Source of the DNA: Dysidea avara
Lineage: Eukaryota; Porifera; Demospongiae; Dictyoceratida; Dysideidae
Assembly (NCBI RefSeq): GCF_963678975.1
Contig: NC_089279.1
Coordinates: 27,762,004 to 27,826,003 of the forward strand
DNA: 64,000 bases
Direction of reading: 5' to 3'
The first letter of the stretch is position 1. Each line of letters starts with the position of its first letter. The notes beneath the pieces were generated by a model. It did no database searches, was not told where the DNA came from, and saw nothing but the letters and a program-made list of their open reading frames with translations. This document shows, one piece after another, positions 21,613 to 35,503 of this stretch. The translations under genes and the position numbers were made by a program.

Positions 21613-24600
21613 AAGAAGACAAAGCAAAGGCAATCTAGACCCTCCAGCATGGGATTACTGTGTGAGCCATCTCCTGTGGAGAACAGAGTTCATATAAGAC
21701 GAAACATCATTGATGAACTGCACTTGATAAAAGCAAGAGTAGATCAGGTGATGTAACTATTTGTACGTATACAATTACAAGCCAAGCCATGTATTTTCTG
21801 CAATTTAGATACTTCAGAGTTTTGAGGAAGAGAGTGAATTGTACATGGTAGGGTCTACGTAGAAAATTCACTTATACATAACTCTTTATTACAGCCATCA
21901 GCTGCGGCTGTGTCTATTCCTGTAAAGGTGAGTGTTGTATATGTCAGGCCAGACAAACTAATTTGATAGTTTCTCATCCACAAGATGATGCAATGCAATG
22001 CTATATGTGTATAGATAGCTGAATCAGGTTGGTCACATGACTCTGAGTGTAATTATATAAATTCCCTAGTTGGTTAAATTAATAGATAAAATGAGAAACT
22101 GATGGTTTGGTCTTAAAGTCCCTTTTTTGTTTTATATTTTACAAGGCATTAGAAAATCTCTTCAAGAAGCATGAAGCACTGGAAGCTAGAAGAGAAAAGG
22201 TAAGAAACATTTGAATACCATGCAAGTACTGTCATTGACTAGTGTGTTTGTTTGTAGGAATTATCCTCAGTAAAAGAAGTAAGTTTAACTATATAATTAT
22301 AAAATTCAGCTGGAGCCAAGTTCCAGCTGGATCAGTTTGTTTAACCACATGGGCAGGGCCACCCAGAGAAATTAAGGGGCCCAGGGCAAAGAGTTAAAGT
22401 GGGGCCCTTCACCCAAGTTGTAAGGTGAAGACCAAAAAAAAAAGGTCACAACCTGCAGGCAATGACAATAACTACCCATCACCAACCATATCTCCTTATC
22501 TATAAGCTTGCTACACTGCTCCTCTGAAGAATACTGTGACTGCTCTATTAGAGTATTTAGATCTGACTGCTCTATTAGAGTATATCGATCTTTTAAACAG
22601 GTATTCAGGGGGTCCTTCATGGGGCCTCCTGGGGCCCCTTTCAAGCTGGGGCCCGGGGCAAAATGCCCCAGTTGTGCCCCCCCGTGGGCGGCCCTGCACA
22701 TGGGTCTACATTTTCATGATGAATTCATTTAGTTTTTCAAGAAATGTTTAGAAAGATTCTTTGATGAGGTAAGTGTGTAAGCATTTGTAACTGGTGATAG
22801 CGCAAGTGTGAAATAACACGGCTGCGGCTGCAGAACTTAACTATAGTACAAATGAACACCACATTCCTGATATAAATGAATTTGTGTAAGTATTAAAGGA
22901 ATACACAACCTTAGGGATGTACATGTCATGTTTGTACATGTGCACAACTTATAGGTCTGCGATTCAGAATGCATTTCAAATGGTACAACAACTGAAAACC
23001 CTCAATGCTCAACTAGTTGCTAAGATGTCTGATGCTCTTAGGTAAGCCATTTTTATATACATATACTATATAAGTTAGTAACCTCTAACTTTTAGAAGAA
23101 AAGATTTACAGTCACATGGAAATGGTAATGGTTATAAGTAGCTACATGCTTGTATCACAAGCCACGTAACGCTATTGTGCATATATGGGATCCGAATATT
23201 CTATACATAACAGGAGACAGTGGAATGCATAACAGAGATCAAATACTCACTATGTATACAAACAAGGCTGTAAAGTGTGGCAGGTAGTACTATGTAATCA
23301 TCTACACACTTGTATGTCTATAAAGTTCATATGCATAGGCTGGAGAAAACCAACCACCCAAAGGCAGGACTGAGGTGAGAACTTCTTTCAAAATGGAATA
23401 CCACTTTTAATGCTTGCACACACTGTAGGAGCTTGAGAGTTTAAAGACTCACAACTCATATTTGATGCAAAGAAATGAAACAGACAAATCCAAACTAAGT
23501 GAAATAGAAATATCAAACAGAGAACTTGTAGAGGCTAGTACCTCTACAAAAGATTTGTGCATTATGTTGAATACATTAGACTGTTCAGAAGTTGAGGACA
23601 GAGCTCACTAAAGCATAACGCTGCCAGACATACGTCTACCCCTCAGGTGTGTAGGTATACATTGCAGTAATTCCAACTTATTTTGCTAATTTTCTTACTT
23701 TTATGTATAGCAAGTCAACCATCATGCAAATTCAATCCATGCTGCATCAAGACAATTGAGTCAAGCAGATAAAAATGAGACCACACACGCTGGAGCCTCA
23801 CAAACAGAAGCTGCATCACATAGTAAGACTATAATGGTCCCCTCTACTAGCACAACCAATCAACAAAAAGAAGAAAAGGAAGAACAAGTTAGTGACTTTT
23901 GAATCACAAAACGTAACGTTTTGTTCTCAATATGTGTACGTAGTTACCTACTGCTGTTGCCTCAAAGAAACAAAGTGTAAGAGGCATAAATCATTTTATT
24001 TCCAATTACAAGTTACCTCATGTATACACAGTCAACAAAACATACATCTAGACTACTGGAACAACAGCTTAACACTATGGAAGAGTTACTGATGCAAGGG
24101 CAGAAAAAAATGAATGCTGTTGAGAAGGAAATAGCGGAATTCACTAATACGACTGATGAAACTTTAAGCCACAAAGTAAAATGTCTTTAAGTGATGTATG
24201 CAACACAGCAAAGGTATATAACATTATATCCTTCACATTGTAGTACAGAGAACAGTACAATTGTTTGTGTGAAGCAGTGGATGTGATAATGATTTTATTG
24301 GGAAGAGAAGGTACTCAATTCCATGTGGTGTGTGCATTATCAATATAACTACATCCACAGGATCAGAGAAATTGATGATGACTTTAAGTAATGCTGCTCC
24401 TAACAATATTTTTGGTGATAAGGTTAGCTGCATGTTATGCAACTTTCACTTTAAGTTTGCAAGACATTTTTCCTTGTGCACCATGGCTGAAAGTATGCTT
24501 TCATCAACTGAAAGTTACACAACTATTAATTTTACTTGAACATTTTTGTTACAGAAACTGGTTATTCCAATCAATAACTTGGCTGATGTCATCAAAAGTG

Positions 24601-26695
24601 GTCAGTATAGTAGCACTATACACTTTATAACAAATCCTAATTTAAACCTTTTAGCTGTTTCTCGAGTCATGTTAGAATTAAAGTTGTTTATTAAGCTAAA
24701 GGTAATTGCATTTAAATGTGTAGCATAATGATATGATTTCAGTGGATGCATCAGAGAAAACTAGCTGCCATACCAAATAAAAGAACTTTGCTGACAAGTG
24801 AGGACGCTAAAAAGGTAATTTTGGATAAACAAGTGTAGTGATATTTCATGTGAGCAACTGTACTAATAGAGTATTAATGAACTACAAAAATGGCTGGACA
24901 AAGAGCTAAAAGGAATTGATGAAGAAATCATAGGATCTGTACAGCAGTAAGAGTAAAGTAAGGAGGTGGTTTCCATTATAGAAACACACTTGTATAGTTA
25001 TGAAGAACACAAGAAGGAAATTGAAACTACACAAGTAGCATACTTTGATCAGCTCTCAAAGAAGGTGAGTAGAACTATTGTATTACACAGACCAATGCTA
25101 TACTCGTATCAAAGATTGATGGTACTATCCAGAAACTATACAAATCAATGGAGAAGCTTGAGGTTCCAGGTAATAAAATAAAAGTGTGCACAACACACAG
25201 CGGTAGATCCATGGGAGAGCTGCATGCATAGAACCATCCCAAACAAGACTAGTATACACATCTTTGGACAATTTTTTAAAGCATTTATGTATTTTACCAT
25301 CCTTTATGGTAAATTTATCTCCCTGAACCCTTCATATTACCAAGTACTGACTATTCTGCACCTATGCTTCTGAGTGGAACTCCCATACTAAAAGCCTGGA
25401 TTGGCCACTGCAACATTACTTGTATTAAATTGTTATAGATGAAATAGAGTCAATGCTGGGAAACATCCTCGCCACAGTAGAGCAACTAAATGACAATCCT
25501 GCACCCAAACATAAACCTGTAAGCTGATCTGTTACAATAATTGTATGCAAATGCTGTGCACTACAATTATGTACTACTGTCATGTTACTATATAGTGCAT
25601 GTCACCAAATTTGTGACAAGATATCTTTCACACACAGTCATGTCTCACTTTCCAACTTTGACAATGCATATCTACAAAGTGAGAAAAGCCATTACTTTCT
25701 GAGGTATATATTTAGAACTTAGCTACAATATATAAATAATCAATGGAGAAATTTCCGGTTTCTGTGTTTTACAGAAACAAAATTATGATCTTTCAAATTT
25801 GCAGTGTTGCATGTGTGTGTGGAAGACTATTGATTGCAAATCCAGTTAACATATTCTGGTAGTATGTATGTACATAGCTACATATATACAATATATGTAT
25901 GCGAGTTCTGTCATGTATTATTATATATTACAGTCATGTACAATGTATCCCCCTTTTGAATTTACAGCACACAAGCTCTATGGAAAGCACTGAAGAAGAA
26001 ATAGTTGCAACAAATGTAGTGGGAGGAAATGCTAACTGGCTAAGCACACTCTCTATTCCAGGCTAGTAATGTATATACTAGATATGAATGGTGCACAGTG
26101 TGTTGTGTGTATACAGCAATTGATGCAATTAGGAAAAATGTGGCTGGTCACTTGAGGACAAAGGTACATGTATGTACATTGTCCACATAAATATGCAGTG
26201 TTGGACCTGTATTATTCATAGCATGGAGTTAACATTAGCACAACCTCATGGAGGACGAAGGCCTACAAAAAGAAAGAAAGACCACAACCAAGTCATCAGG
26301 AAAATGTATGTATATGGAGTTTAAGAAAAATGCATGCTGTTTAATGAATTGTTTGTTAGACACCAAGCAGAAAATTTCTAATGCCTTCATTAGCAAATCG
26401 CGTGGACTTTAGCGCAAATAGCAGTTTCAATTTCAGCAATCAACCACCTTCAAAGTCACCTTCAGAAGCTGTTCACTTACCAACTATACACAAACAGCAA
26501 CCAAGAAGGTTTTCAGAAGTTCTTCAGCAGACAATGTATCCTTATGCAACCAGGCACACTCCAGCTACAACTAATGCCACAAGAATATTTGCTCGTAAAA
26601 TGTCTCAAAAACAACAGAAGGTGACACATGCTCTTCCACATGTAGAGAACACAACTAAACTCACAGGACCCAAAACAGAAAGACTACGACACTGA
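21613..26695 (+). pseudogene. gene A2: copy of gene A without its start codon
   Basis: The first exon remnant 21613-21747 holds 45 of the 48 codons of A1 exon 1; the ATG and the next two codons are missing, and element E1 lies immediately upstream. The remaining exons follow A1 to the same stop at 26693-26695, and exon 27 is fully open (ending TERLRH). Differences from A1 include a 5-nt insertion in exon 10 (about 23350, CCAACCACCC), a 5-nt loss in exon 11 at about 23601, and a hAT MITE in intron 4. The exon 10 change shifts the frame. It could only be translated from an internal start or through other splicing, so I call it a pseudogene, with some doubt. Confidence 0.6.
22354..22696. mobile_element. 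hAT MITE with 8-bp target duplication, in A2 intron 4
   Basis: The 343 bp element has ends CAGGGCCACCCAG and CGTGGGCGGCCCTG. CACATGGG is duplicated at 22346-22353 and 22697-22704. The A1 and A3 introns have a single CACATGGG with no insert, which proves the insertion and its 8-bp target, as expected for hAT. It contains two copies of GACTGCTCTATTAGAGTAT. It was inserted after A2 separated from A1 and A3. Confidence 0.92.
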
Positions 26696-26779
26696 TTGTG
26701 TATATATGTCACTTTAGTAACTCACTGCTAATATTCATATTGTATACACTATTTTGTTATGTACTAAATCTACAGTAAA

Positions 26780-26940
26780 TCAAGGCACATGGTAGTGTGT
26801 TATATGGCCCAAGAAGTCGGCACATCACACCGTGCAGTGATTTCTTGGTCACCATGCATCTTTCATTTCACAACTTTTTCACTATGCATGACTTTTTAGG
26901 GGTGATACCTTTGCAGCTTGGTGTACCATACATATATAAT
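26780..26940 (-). mobile_element. old remnant of E-element ends (second copy)
   Basis: Counterpart of 6851-7010: ATCAAGGCACATGGTAGTGT then GGCCCAAGAAGTCGGCACAT and a foldback-arm-like piece. Confidence 0.5.
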
Positions 26941-29080
26941 GCACATCAATTCCACAGCTATCATGGTAATGAAACGGATATTTCACTGTGGCCACTGCAC
27001 ATGCACATGAAATAAAATGTCAGAATTCATATAATAGTAATATAATTATGTATTCATTCGTGCCATACTAGCATTTATTGTCCACCTGTATGTAGGAATG
27101 AAATGTGTCAATGCCCAAGTAAATGTGACAAGTTACCCTCCTTGCCATGCATGCATTTAATATTGCAGCTGAAGTAATGGGTTTTCCTCCCTGTATACTA
27201 AGTGATATCTGTTGCACCCAAAAGTCTCCTTTGCCATTCAAAAGTACTCACAAAGCACAAAGCCATCTAATATACATATATAACTTCCTGATCCTTCAGT
27301 TTTGGTTAGGTTTCCCATGGCAGACAGAGTCCTTGTATATAACTACCAAATCCACAACCATCAGATGATGGTGGTGGATGGACCGATCAGTTACACGTAT
27401 GTACGTGGGAGAAAGATTGGTGACAAGTAGGTTAGAGGTGAGCTAACTACATTAATGATGTCTCAACTTGCAACGAAGGACTTCAGGATGTGTGATAATT
27501 GTAACTTTATTTCTTTTACTAGCTACCATTGTGAAACTGTTTATGGTCTTTAAGTCAGGCAATGAAGAATACTTATTAGTTAAATCTGCACTGTTGAGCC
27601 TGTAATTTTCAGTTTTACTCTAGGACGATAAAAATGATAGCAACCATTATAGTCATAAAGCATGTGTACCTGATATATTCATTGTGTGATGAATTATGAG
27701 TGACTTGTGTGGCTATTAATATAGTGACATACTGTATCAGATGTTATTTGGTTAACTTACTGATATTGGTGGTGGTGTAGTCTTGTTTGTAGTAGTCAGT
27801 TGTTTGCTGTTATAAGTTGTTATGAATAATGGCTGTTTAGTGACCTTTTTGCTGTCAGTTGATGCATTTTCTCCTTCCAAAATCAGCTTTAAAGTTTGAC
27901 GTTTCTTAAGTATAACATGTAACTAAGCACTGTACATCCTACATATGATCTGTACATCCTAGAATACTTACTTTATTAATCTTCTCTAGCTGTTGCCTAA
28001 GTTTATCAGCTTCATTATTAGCCTTTGCAGTTGCTTCTTCATTCTCCTTTACTAGCTCTTTATATCGCTTTTTGTAAATCTCAAGCTCCTTTCCACATTA
28101 AAAAAACTACAAGCTTATATGTCAGCATGCATGTATAAAATACACCCCATGAAAGTTACAATGTATCAATCATATAATAATACTTTACTTTTTGGTTTGC
28201 CTTGAATTCTTTCTCCATCCTGTGAATTTATAGTACATCATTAACATAGTGACTAGTATATAATTACTTGAAAATCTCAGCAGCAATATTTGTGTAATAA
28301 ACACGCAGTTGACTATTCATTCTACGTGTGGAGGAGGAAAGGTTCTTTCCTATACATGAACACAGTGAACATATATTTACAAATAATACTATAATAATAT
28401 ACTGTTAATTTTGTGAGTAATTTTCTCTGGTTCTGCAGTTTGTTGATGCCTATATACAGTATACAGAACAAGTTTAGCTACATGTAATGCATAAATTGTC
28501 ATAAGATATAAGGAAATCATAAGTGTTGTAAAACAACCATGCATATCTGGGGATGACAGTATATAACTTTGTACACAAACAAATTAAATGTAAACATTTT
28601 AATGCACAAGCAAATTGTGTGCATAAACTGTATAAGTGTGCTAGTGCATTTTGCCATAGATGGATCTAGGAGACACCGTTAAGGAGGTGACGGTAAGGAG
28701 ATTTGAGGAAGAGCAAGATACCTTAGGACAACTCCCTGGTACACAAGCTATATTCTTTTACATAAATTCGGTTAGTATAGCATGATGAATGAAAGATGCT
28801 TACACACCAAGACTCTAGTTGGATGTCTTTTAAATAAGATAACCTATATGTTTGAATCTGAGAGCATTTTTGATAGCTATTTAATTAAGTGTATACTTTG
28901 AAAAGCACGTGTTAACCTAGCAAACTAGTTGTCCTGAGGCAGAGCCTGTTTGATGACTAAGTGTACTCAGTACTCAGTGCTTCTTAAAATGAAGTATGCA
29001 AAAAAATGTTATCAATGTAATGCTCTATTAGAGTAGTGACTGTTCTATTAGAGTATCTCAATGTTGATGCAACAACTTTA

Positions 29081-29475
29081 AACAGGTTGTAGGACCAGGA
29101 GTCCTACAGACCTTCAGCACTTGTGCTGTAAAGTCTTAATAAATAAAATAATGTCGTCCACTTGGGGTACTTTGAGATAATAAAGTCACTCTCTAAGGTT
29201 CCTATGGATATATACACTTGAAATTAACAAGGAGAAGACATCCTGACCACCTGGCAAACTCCTGTAAGCGTTTGAGCATTAATCAGATGGCTGCAGGTTC
29301 GAGACTGCCCAGGTCCAGTCATGGATTTTTTCTCCTTTCTCCACTATTTCAAACATACTATCTGTAACAACTTTAAACAGGCTGTAGGACCAGGAGTCCC
29401 TCTACAGACCTTCAGCACTTGTGCTGTAAAGTCTTAATAAATAAATAAATTAAAAAATAAATAAATAAATAAACA
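29081..29475 (+). mobile_element. tRNA-derived SINE in gene B2
   Basis: Counterpart of 9139-9527, with A-box-like TGGCAAACTCCTGTAAGC, B-box-like GGTTCGAGACTGCC, tail dyads and an AATAAATAAATAAATAAA tail longer than in the first copy. Confidence 0.75.
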
Positions 29476-30284
29476 GACAAACCAATTTCTTCACAGTTTA
29501 TTCATGTAAAACTGTTGTCTTCATATTTGTCCATTGGCTTTCTGTACTTCAAAACAGTGTGAATAATTCCCTGCTTGTCTTGGTGTCAATGTTGTCTTAT
29601 AAGTCCAAGAGGAGCAAGAGAAGGGCTCTTCTCAGACCTATACATTTTGAATTTGAGATCCTATTAATGGTACAAGTTTACTGCTGGCACTGTTGAATGT
29701 ACCAACATACAGTACCAGTGCTTCCAAGTACAAAATGTCTGCTTACAAATTTCACTTTACATGCAGTGTGTATTTCTTGTTATTGCTATAATTTCTTGAT
29801 GTATGGTATTTATTACCAAACTTGATCCTTCAGTGTTGATGGTGTTATAATGCTAGCTACTGTACCTGCATTGTGAGTTGTATAGCTTGACTTTTGACTT
29901 GATCAGTGTTTTAAATTTCTCCAGTGCTGCCTCAGTATCAACACACATTTGACTGGCAATAAAAGAGTAAAATGGGAGAACTTCTTTAATACTTACTAAA
30001 AGAGGTTGAAGTCAGGAATCTTGTTACCATCCTAACGTTTCTATTTTAGTTTTACAAACAACAATTCATTGTATAATGCTACAAACTCACATCATCAATG
30101 AATTGATCAATCTTACATGATTGGGCTGTGAAGAACTAAAGACAAATTATCTTTCCATTACTGTATTAGTTACACATAGTACTTACATCGTGCACTGTTT
30201 GAAGTTCCTAGAATACAAACAGAGCCAAACTTTCATTATGCATTTGTGCATGTGCATGCTGTACGTGTCATATGTATGCGTCAT

Positions 30285-30498
30285 ATGTATGTGTGCGTGT
30301 GTGTGTGCGCGTGTGTGTGCGTGTGTGTGCGTGTGTGTGTGTGTGCGTGTGTGTGTGTGTGTGTGTGCGTGTATGTGTGTGTGCGTGTGCGTGTGTGTGT
30401 GCGTGTGTGTGTGTGTGTGCGTGTGTGTGTGCGTGTGTGTGTGCGTGTGTGTGTGTGTGCGTATGTGTGTGTGCGTGTGTGTGTGCGTGTGTGTATGC
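30285..30498. repeat. (TG)n microsatellite with TGCG interruptions
   Basis: About 210 bp of GTGTGTGCG-type repeat. All open frames over it are artefacts in several frames and both strands. Confidence 0.98.
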
Positions 30499-30689
30499 AT
30501 GCATTAAAAAAATATCACTTAGTGAAGTTTTATGTGATTGTTCATATTGAAGTTTATTGATCAAATCCTTAATCCGATTTTACACAATTACATATTAAGT
30601 GTGCATAGTGAAGAGGAAAGTTTTAAGCAGGTAAACTTGGTTAATATTTTGAACTTTTCAGTTGAACACTACCTATTTTTAAATTTAAT

Positions 30690-31043
30690 TTTATTTATTA
30701 AGGCTTTATAGCACAAGTGCTGAAGGTCTGTAGGACACCTGGTCCTACAGCCTGTTCAAAGTTATTACAGTTTGAAAAGGTGGAGAAAGGAGAAAAAATC
30801 CATGAGTCCATGACTGGACCTAGGCAGCCTTGAACCTGCAGCCATCTGATTAACGCTCGAACGCTTACAGGAGTCTGCCAGGCGGTCAGGATGTTTTCTC
30901 TTTGTCAATTTCATGTATATGTATACAAGGAACTCTAGAGAGCGACTTATTATCTCAAAGTACCCCATGTGGAACCAAATGGATATTAGTTCATTTATTA
31001 AGGCTTTACAGCACAACTGCTGAAGGTCTGTAGGACACCACAT
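30690..31043 (-). mobile_element. tRNA-derived SINE, reverse orientation (second copy)
   Basis: Counterpart of 10560-10905, with a tail module at both ends and the tRNA-like head between. Confidence 0.75.
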
Positions 31044-32333
31044 TTTGTACTAAATTATAATTCTCCCCTAGTTGGGAATTGACAAATGACACACACCATC
31101 TATATGTTGGTGGTTTGAAACATGTTATGCCAAAGTTACAGGTTAACTTGTTGATCTTGATATATTATGTACATCTATACTCTGACTTACAAACATTGTT
31201 CTATCTTGTGAATATGGTTGATAAGGTTCATAGCTTTCTAGTATCTATGTATATAAACTGATGATGCCATTAACATCAGAACAATATAATACTGTTACCA
31301 TTTCAACTCTTAGTTTAATGTCATCAAGTTGTTGTTACAGTAGTATACTATCTCTATTGCTTTGAGCCATTTTCTATATATATTTACTGTCAACAAAATC
31401 TTTTGGGATATATACCAAATCACTATACTATATAACTTTGCTAAAATATGTGTAATATAGTCACACAGGTGAGATACTTCAGGAGCTATATAATTTCAGC
31501 ACAGTTACAAGATTTTAGCAACTTCTAAGTTGCAAGCTATACTAAGTGATGTTATCAGGTATCTGTGCAATTTGCAGTTATGTGAAATTGTATTAGCAAC
31601 TAATGCAGATGGCAATGAAGTAAGCTGATAAAGTTTAATTGCCTTAGTAAGTATCCATACAAGTATACTAGACACTTGATTACAAGTATGTTATCAGGTA
31701 TGCGATTGCTATTGAGATGTAACTAATAATGCTGCAAGCTTTGCCACTCGTATTTATGTATGTGCAGTGTTTATGTGAGTGCTCTATTGTAGTTTACAGG
31801 TTCCACTGATTAGGGAGTATTGATCTATTTCAATAGAATTAAGCTCAATATTTTGAAATATCCATCCATTATGCACTCCTGCACCAGCCTATTATGCTTT
31901 CTATTATGCTGGCATATTTGATGCAGGCCTACATGCTAGATGTAGCGTAAACCCATACAATAAAAAATTAAATTAGGTGTGTTCAAGTAAAATTAATATG
32001 AATTAACTCGTAAATATAATGATACTAGAGTGTGGTCATGTGTGGGATATGTATGTTATTAATAATTGATATGTAACTATAAAATTAATGGTGTTGCCAC
32101 TTACATGTATAGCATTCGTTTCATTTTTAATTTTAGAAATGCTTTACCACATTACAGAAACTGACGTGATACTGTTATATATACACTTCATAAATTCAGT
32201 CAATGTGAGTATGATAATTGTACTGCACATATATTTGAGTAATCAGTCAGTACCATGGCCTTTCTACTTTTGTTCCTGTGATGTTATAGCAGTATTCTCC
32301 ACACGTGGAAGAATGTGTATAGCCTTCTGTCGC
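31044..32333. other. no recognisable gene
   Basis: Counterpart of 10906-12239 with several small deletions. No exon series supported. Confidence 0.4.
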
Positions 32334-33492
32334 TATTGAGATGATTTGCGAGCGAATAATCTTAAGACATTAGCCGTAGCTGGAGTACGCCTGGTTGCAT
32401 AATGATGCATCGTCTATTGAAGAACTTCTGAAATTAGTTTTGGCTGCTGTTTGTGGATAGTTGGCAAACGAATATTAGCTTCTGAAGATAATTTTGACCT
32501 GTTAGTGAAGTTATTATGTGTGCTCAAGTCTACACAATTTGCTAATGAAGGCATTACAAATCTCCTGTTTGACACCTAGCAAAACATGCAACATGAATAG
32601 CTAGCCATTAACAATATTTGCATGTCATACATTTTCCTGGTAATCTAGTATTGGTTTTTCTATCCTTTTGTAAGCCTTTGTCCTCCTTGAAGTTGAGCTA
32701 ATGTTCACTCCATGCTGTAACGAAATATCATATCATTGTGTCATTATGTGTCCATGTGTACTTTTGTCTGCAAGTGACCAGCAACATATTTCCTTACAGC
32801 ATCAATGGCTATATATTATATACACATCACTTTAAATACATTATTCATGCATATATACTCCAAATATTACTAGCCTGGAATAGAGTGTTGTTATCCAGTT
32901 GACATTGTTTCTTACTGAGTTTGTTGGAAGTTTTTGTTCTTGCATGGTTCCAAATGGACTTGTGTGTTATAAATCCAATAAGAATATACATGTACAGTAC
33001 CTATTTGCTACATGCCAGATACAAACTTGCATATGAACATGTGTATATATAGTGCATAGCTTACAGGGTTATGCTTGGATGCAGGATTGTCATTTAGTTG
33101 GTCAACAGTGGTCATGAAGTCTCCTAGCATTGCCTCTATATTATTTATAAAATATATATAAATCCTTTCCGTTGTATACTTGGCTTGTACGTACTTGGAA
33201 TCTCAAGTTTCTCCATTGATTTGGATAACGTTTGAATGGTTCCATCAATCTTTTCAATATTATAAAGTTTATTGCTTTCCTCCATAAGTATGTAGGTAAT
33301 GATGCTCACCTTCTTTGAGAGCTGATCAAAGTATATTACTTGTGTAGTTTAAATTTCCTTCTTGTGTTCTTCATAACTACGAAAGTGTATGTTCATATTA
33401 TAGGAAGCACTCTACTCTTACTGCAGCTGTACAGATCCTACGATTTCCTCATCAATTCCTTTCAACTCTTTGTCCAACCATTTTTGCATGCA
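32334..33492 (-). pseudogene. psiA2': inverted diverged copy of gene A exons 20-27
   Basis: On the minus strand, gene A exons can be followed in order. Exon 20 at about 33490-33420 has W-L-D-K-E-L-K-G-I-D-E-E-I. Exon 21 is at about 33355-33310, exon 22 at about 33280-33200, and exon 23 at about 33150-33065 (has DQLNDNPA). The end of exon 24 is at about 32905-32870 (CTATTCCAGGCTAGTA), exon 25 at about 32810-32770, exon 26 at about 32720-32670 and exon 27 at about 32580-32334. As in psiA1', exon 27 has an in-frame TAG. It lacks the first 19 exons. The more complete form here shows what the E0 terminus removed at 12735. Confidence 0.8.
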
Positions 33493-34835
33493 GAAGCAGT
33501 TATATTTTTAATAACTGCATTGTGTAACTGTTACTAAGCAACAGAAACTCAAAATGTAACCACTGCAAAAGACCATTCCCACTTACAAATCCCACTTACA
33601 ACTGTTGCTATGGTTCCAGGGTGACATTTACCTTACCTAGCACTATTTTACTTTCCTATATTTACAATGTGTACATTATTAAGCCCAAACCCCATAGCCA
33701 TCCATCCAATTACTTCAACCTTGACAGGATGTTTAAATGCACAACATTTAAAGAGAGCAATGTATGGGTCAAGAAGAAGAAGAGGTTCAATTTCAGCCCA
33801 CACACTCATTTTCCCTTATAGTTTAAAAGAGTTTGATTATTGTTGTTTTGGAGGCTCTATGAGATTAATTGACTTTTCTATTAGAATATTTTGATTTTTA
33901 GCAGTTTCCAGCATCTGAGTCATACTCCTACAATATAAATTTGACTACCATCTCATTGATTCTTAGCCCCCACCCACCCTACTCTTTCTATTCTTTCATT
34001 GCCTATATGCTTAAAACATAATCACATACTGAAAAATTTGGAAGTGAGTTGTTTCAACACCACCTATAGCTATATAGCTAAATCTTCCTGGCTAAATAAA
34101 GTGTGAGTGATTGGACAGCACTGCTGGATTAATCATTTCATTATTTAATTATAGGGGAGTAGTAACAATTGAGGTATTGATCATAAGGAACTAAACCAGT
34201 TCAAAACTCTCGCTGGTCACTGATGAAGTATGTGGTGTACGTGTGTATATATTTCATCATTAAATATACAGCTACCAGTATTCCATCATTGAAGGATTCC
34301 TGTGAGACATCACTCTGCAACATGTTACTTTTTGGAAAGTTATGGGAGCATTTCTGGATCTACCCAGTGAGAAATGAACGTCATGACAATTATTACAAAG
34401 ATAATTGTTGCAATGCCATTTAGGAGAAATGGCTTGAAGTACAGACCCCTCTGCTAGTTAGGAAAACTGGATCAGACTCAGATGGTATCTTACGTGCTGT
34501 GCTGTCATAAAAGTTTACAATTGCTCAATAAAGTAAAGAGTACAGTTCTACTAGAAAAGCTAAACTCTTTGAGTACTACTCTTCTTAGATGCAGTGCAAA
34601 GATGGAATGAAAAAGACTGGGGAGCCGATTGTTATCGTATTATTGTTGTGGCTATTGGCTCATTTGCCTAGTTAGTCTTCAGTTTCTGTACTATTCATGT
34701 GACTTGAATTCAAGTCAATTAACAATTCAAATATCTGTGTATTCCTATTGTGCACACTGGTAAGTATGTGCAATGTATATAGCCACACAGTTGTGTGGAC
34801 ACATATTAAGTATTGCAGCTATGTACTATGCTAAA
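33493..34835. other. no recognisable gene
   Basis: AT-rich. A plus-strand open stretch of 66 codons at 34223-34423 and others near 33621 have no recognisable domain. A diverged CTATTAGAATAT motif is at about 33879. The sequence from about 34760 belongs to the ML gene M1's 5' side. Confidence 0.35.
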
Positions 34836-35436
34836 ATGCGGTACCTAGATGTTATAGTATATTTCATCATTCTCCTAGTTCCTAGATCTAATTCAGAAAT
34901 TCATTTCAATTGCTGGGCTGAGTCATGCAGTAAGTGTGTGCGCATTTCTCTATATCCATGTTAACTTCTAGTGTATGCAATTAAATCAATGCCATGAAAC
35001 TTATACATTTACTGCAGTTTCCAAATATACTATATAATATATATGTCTCATGCATGCATGTATAATTGCATATACTCACATTACTACCATATCAGTTGCT
35101 GTATGTTGTGTTATAGAACTGTACTTGTATTATGCTTTACTAATTTGCAGCCAAGCCAAATTCACAGATGCAAAATGTGAAGATAAAGTTTTATCCTAAC
35201 CCTCCTGTAGTGGAACAAAATGTTACATTTGAATTAAGCGGCACCATAAGTAAGTCCACACATGCACATAAATAACTAAACACATGTACAGATAACATGC
35301 ATGCGCACACAACCATGTACACGCACGCACGCATGCACATGTACATATACACACACACGCACACACATCATGCGCGCACACACACACACACACGCACACG
35401 CACACACACACACATGCACGTACACACACACATCAT

Positions 35437-35503
<67 letters not shown>

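Larger units (their letters stand above)
27452..30579 (-). pseudogene. gene B2: copy of gene B with one exon's splice sites lost
   Basis: Exons match B1 almost base for base; for example the last exon ends with stop at 27454-27452, and the exon for ELQTVHD is 30207-30187. The exon corresponding to B1 10454-10398 (here 30579-30523) has lost both borders. Its acceptor is GTGTAA instead of GTGTAG, and its donor is CTAAGT instead of GTAAGT. A (TG)n tract of more than 200 bp lies just downstream. The exon is 57 nt, so skipping it would keep the frame and the gene might still work without 19 residues. A SINE lies at 29081-29475, as in B1. Confidence 0.5.

Noticed and set aside
30183-30564. Open frames of Cys-Val or His-Thr repeats on both strands
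   Set aside because: They are translations of a (TG)n/(CA)n microsatellite and are open in many frames at once. The same holds at 35223-35652 and 44480-44732.
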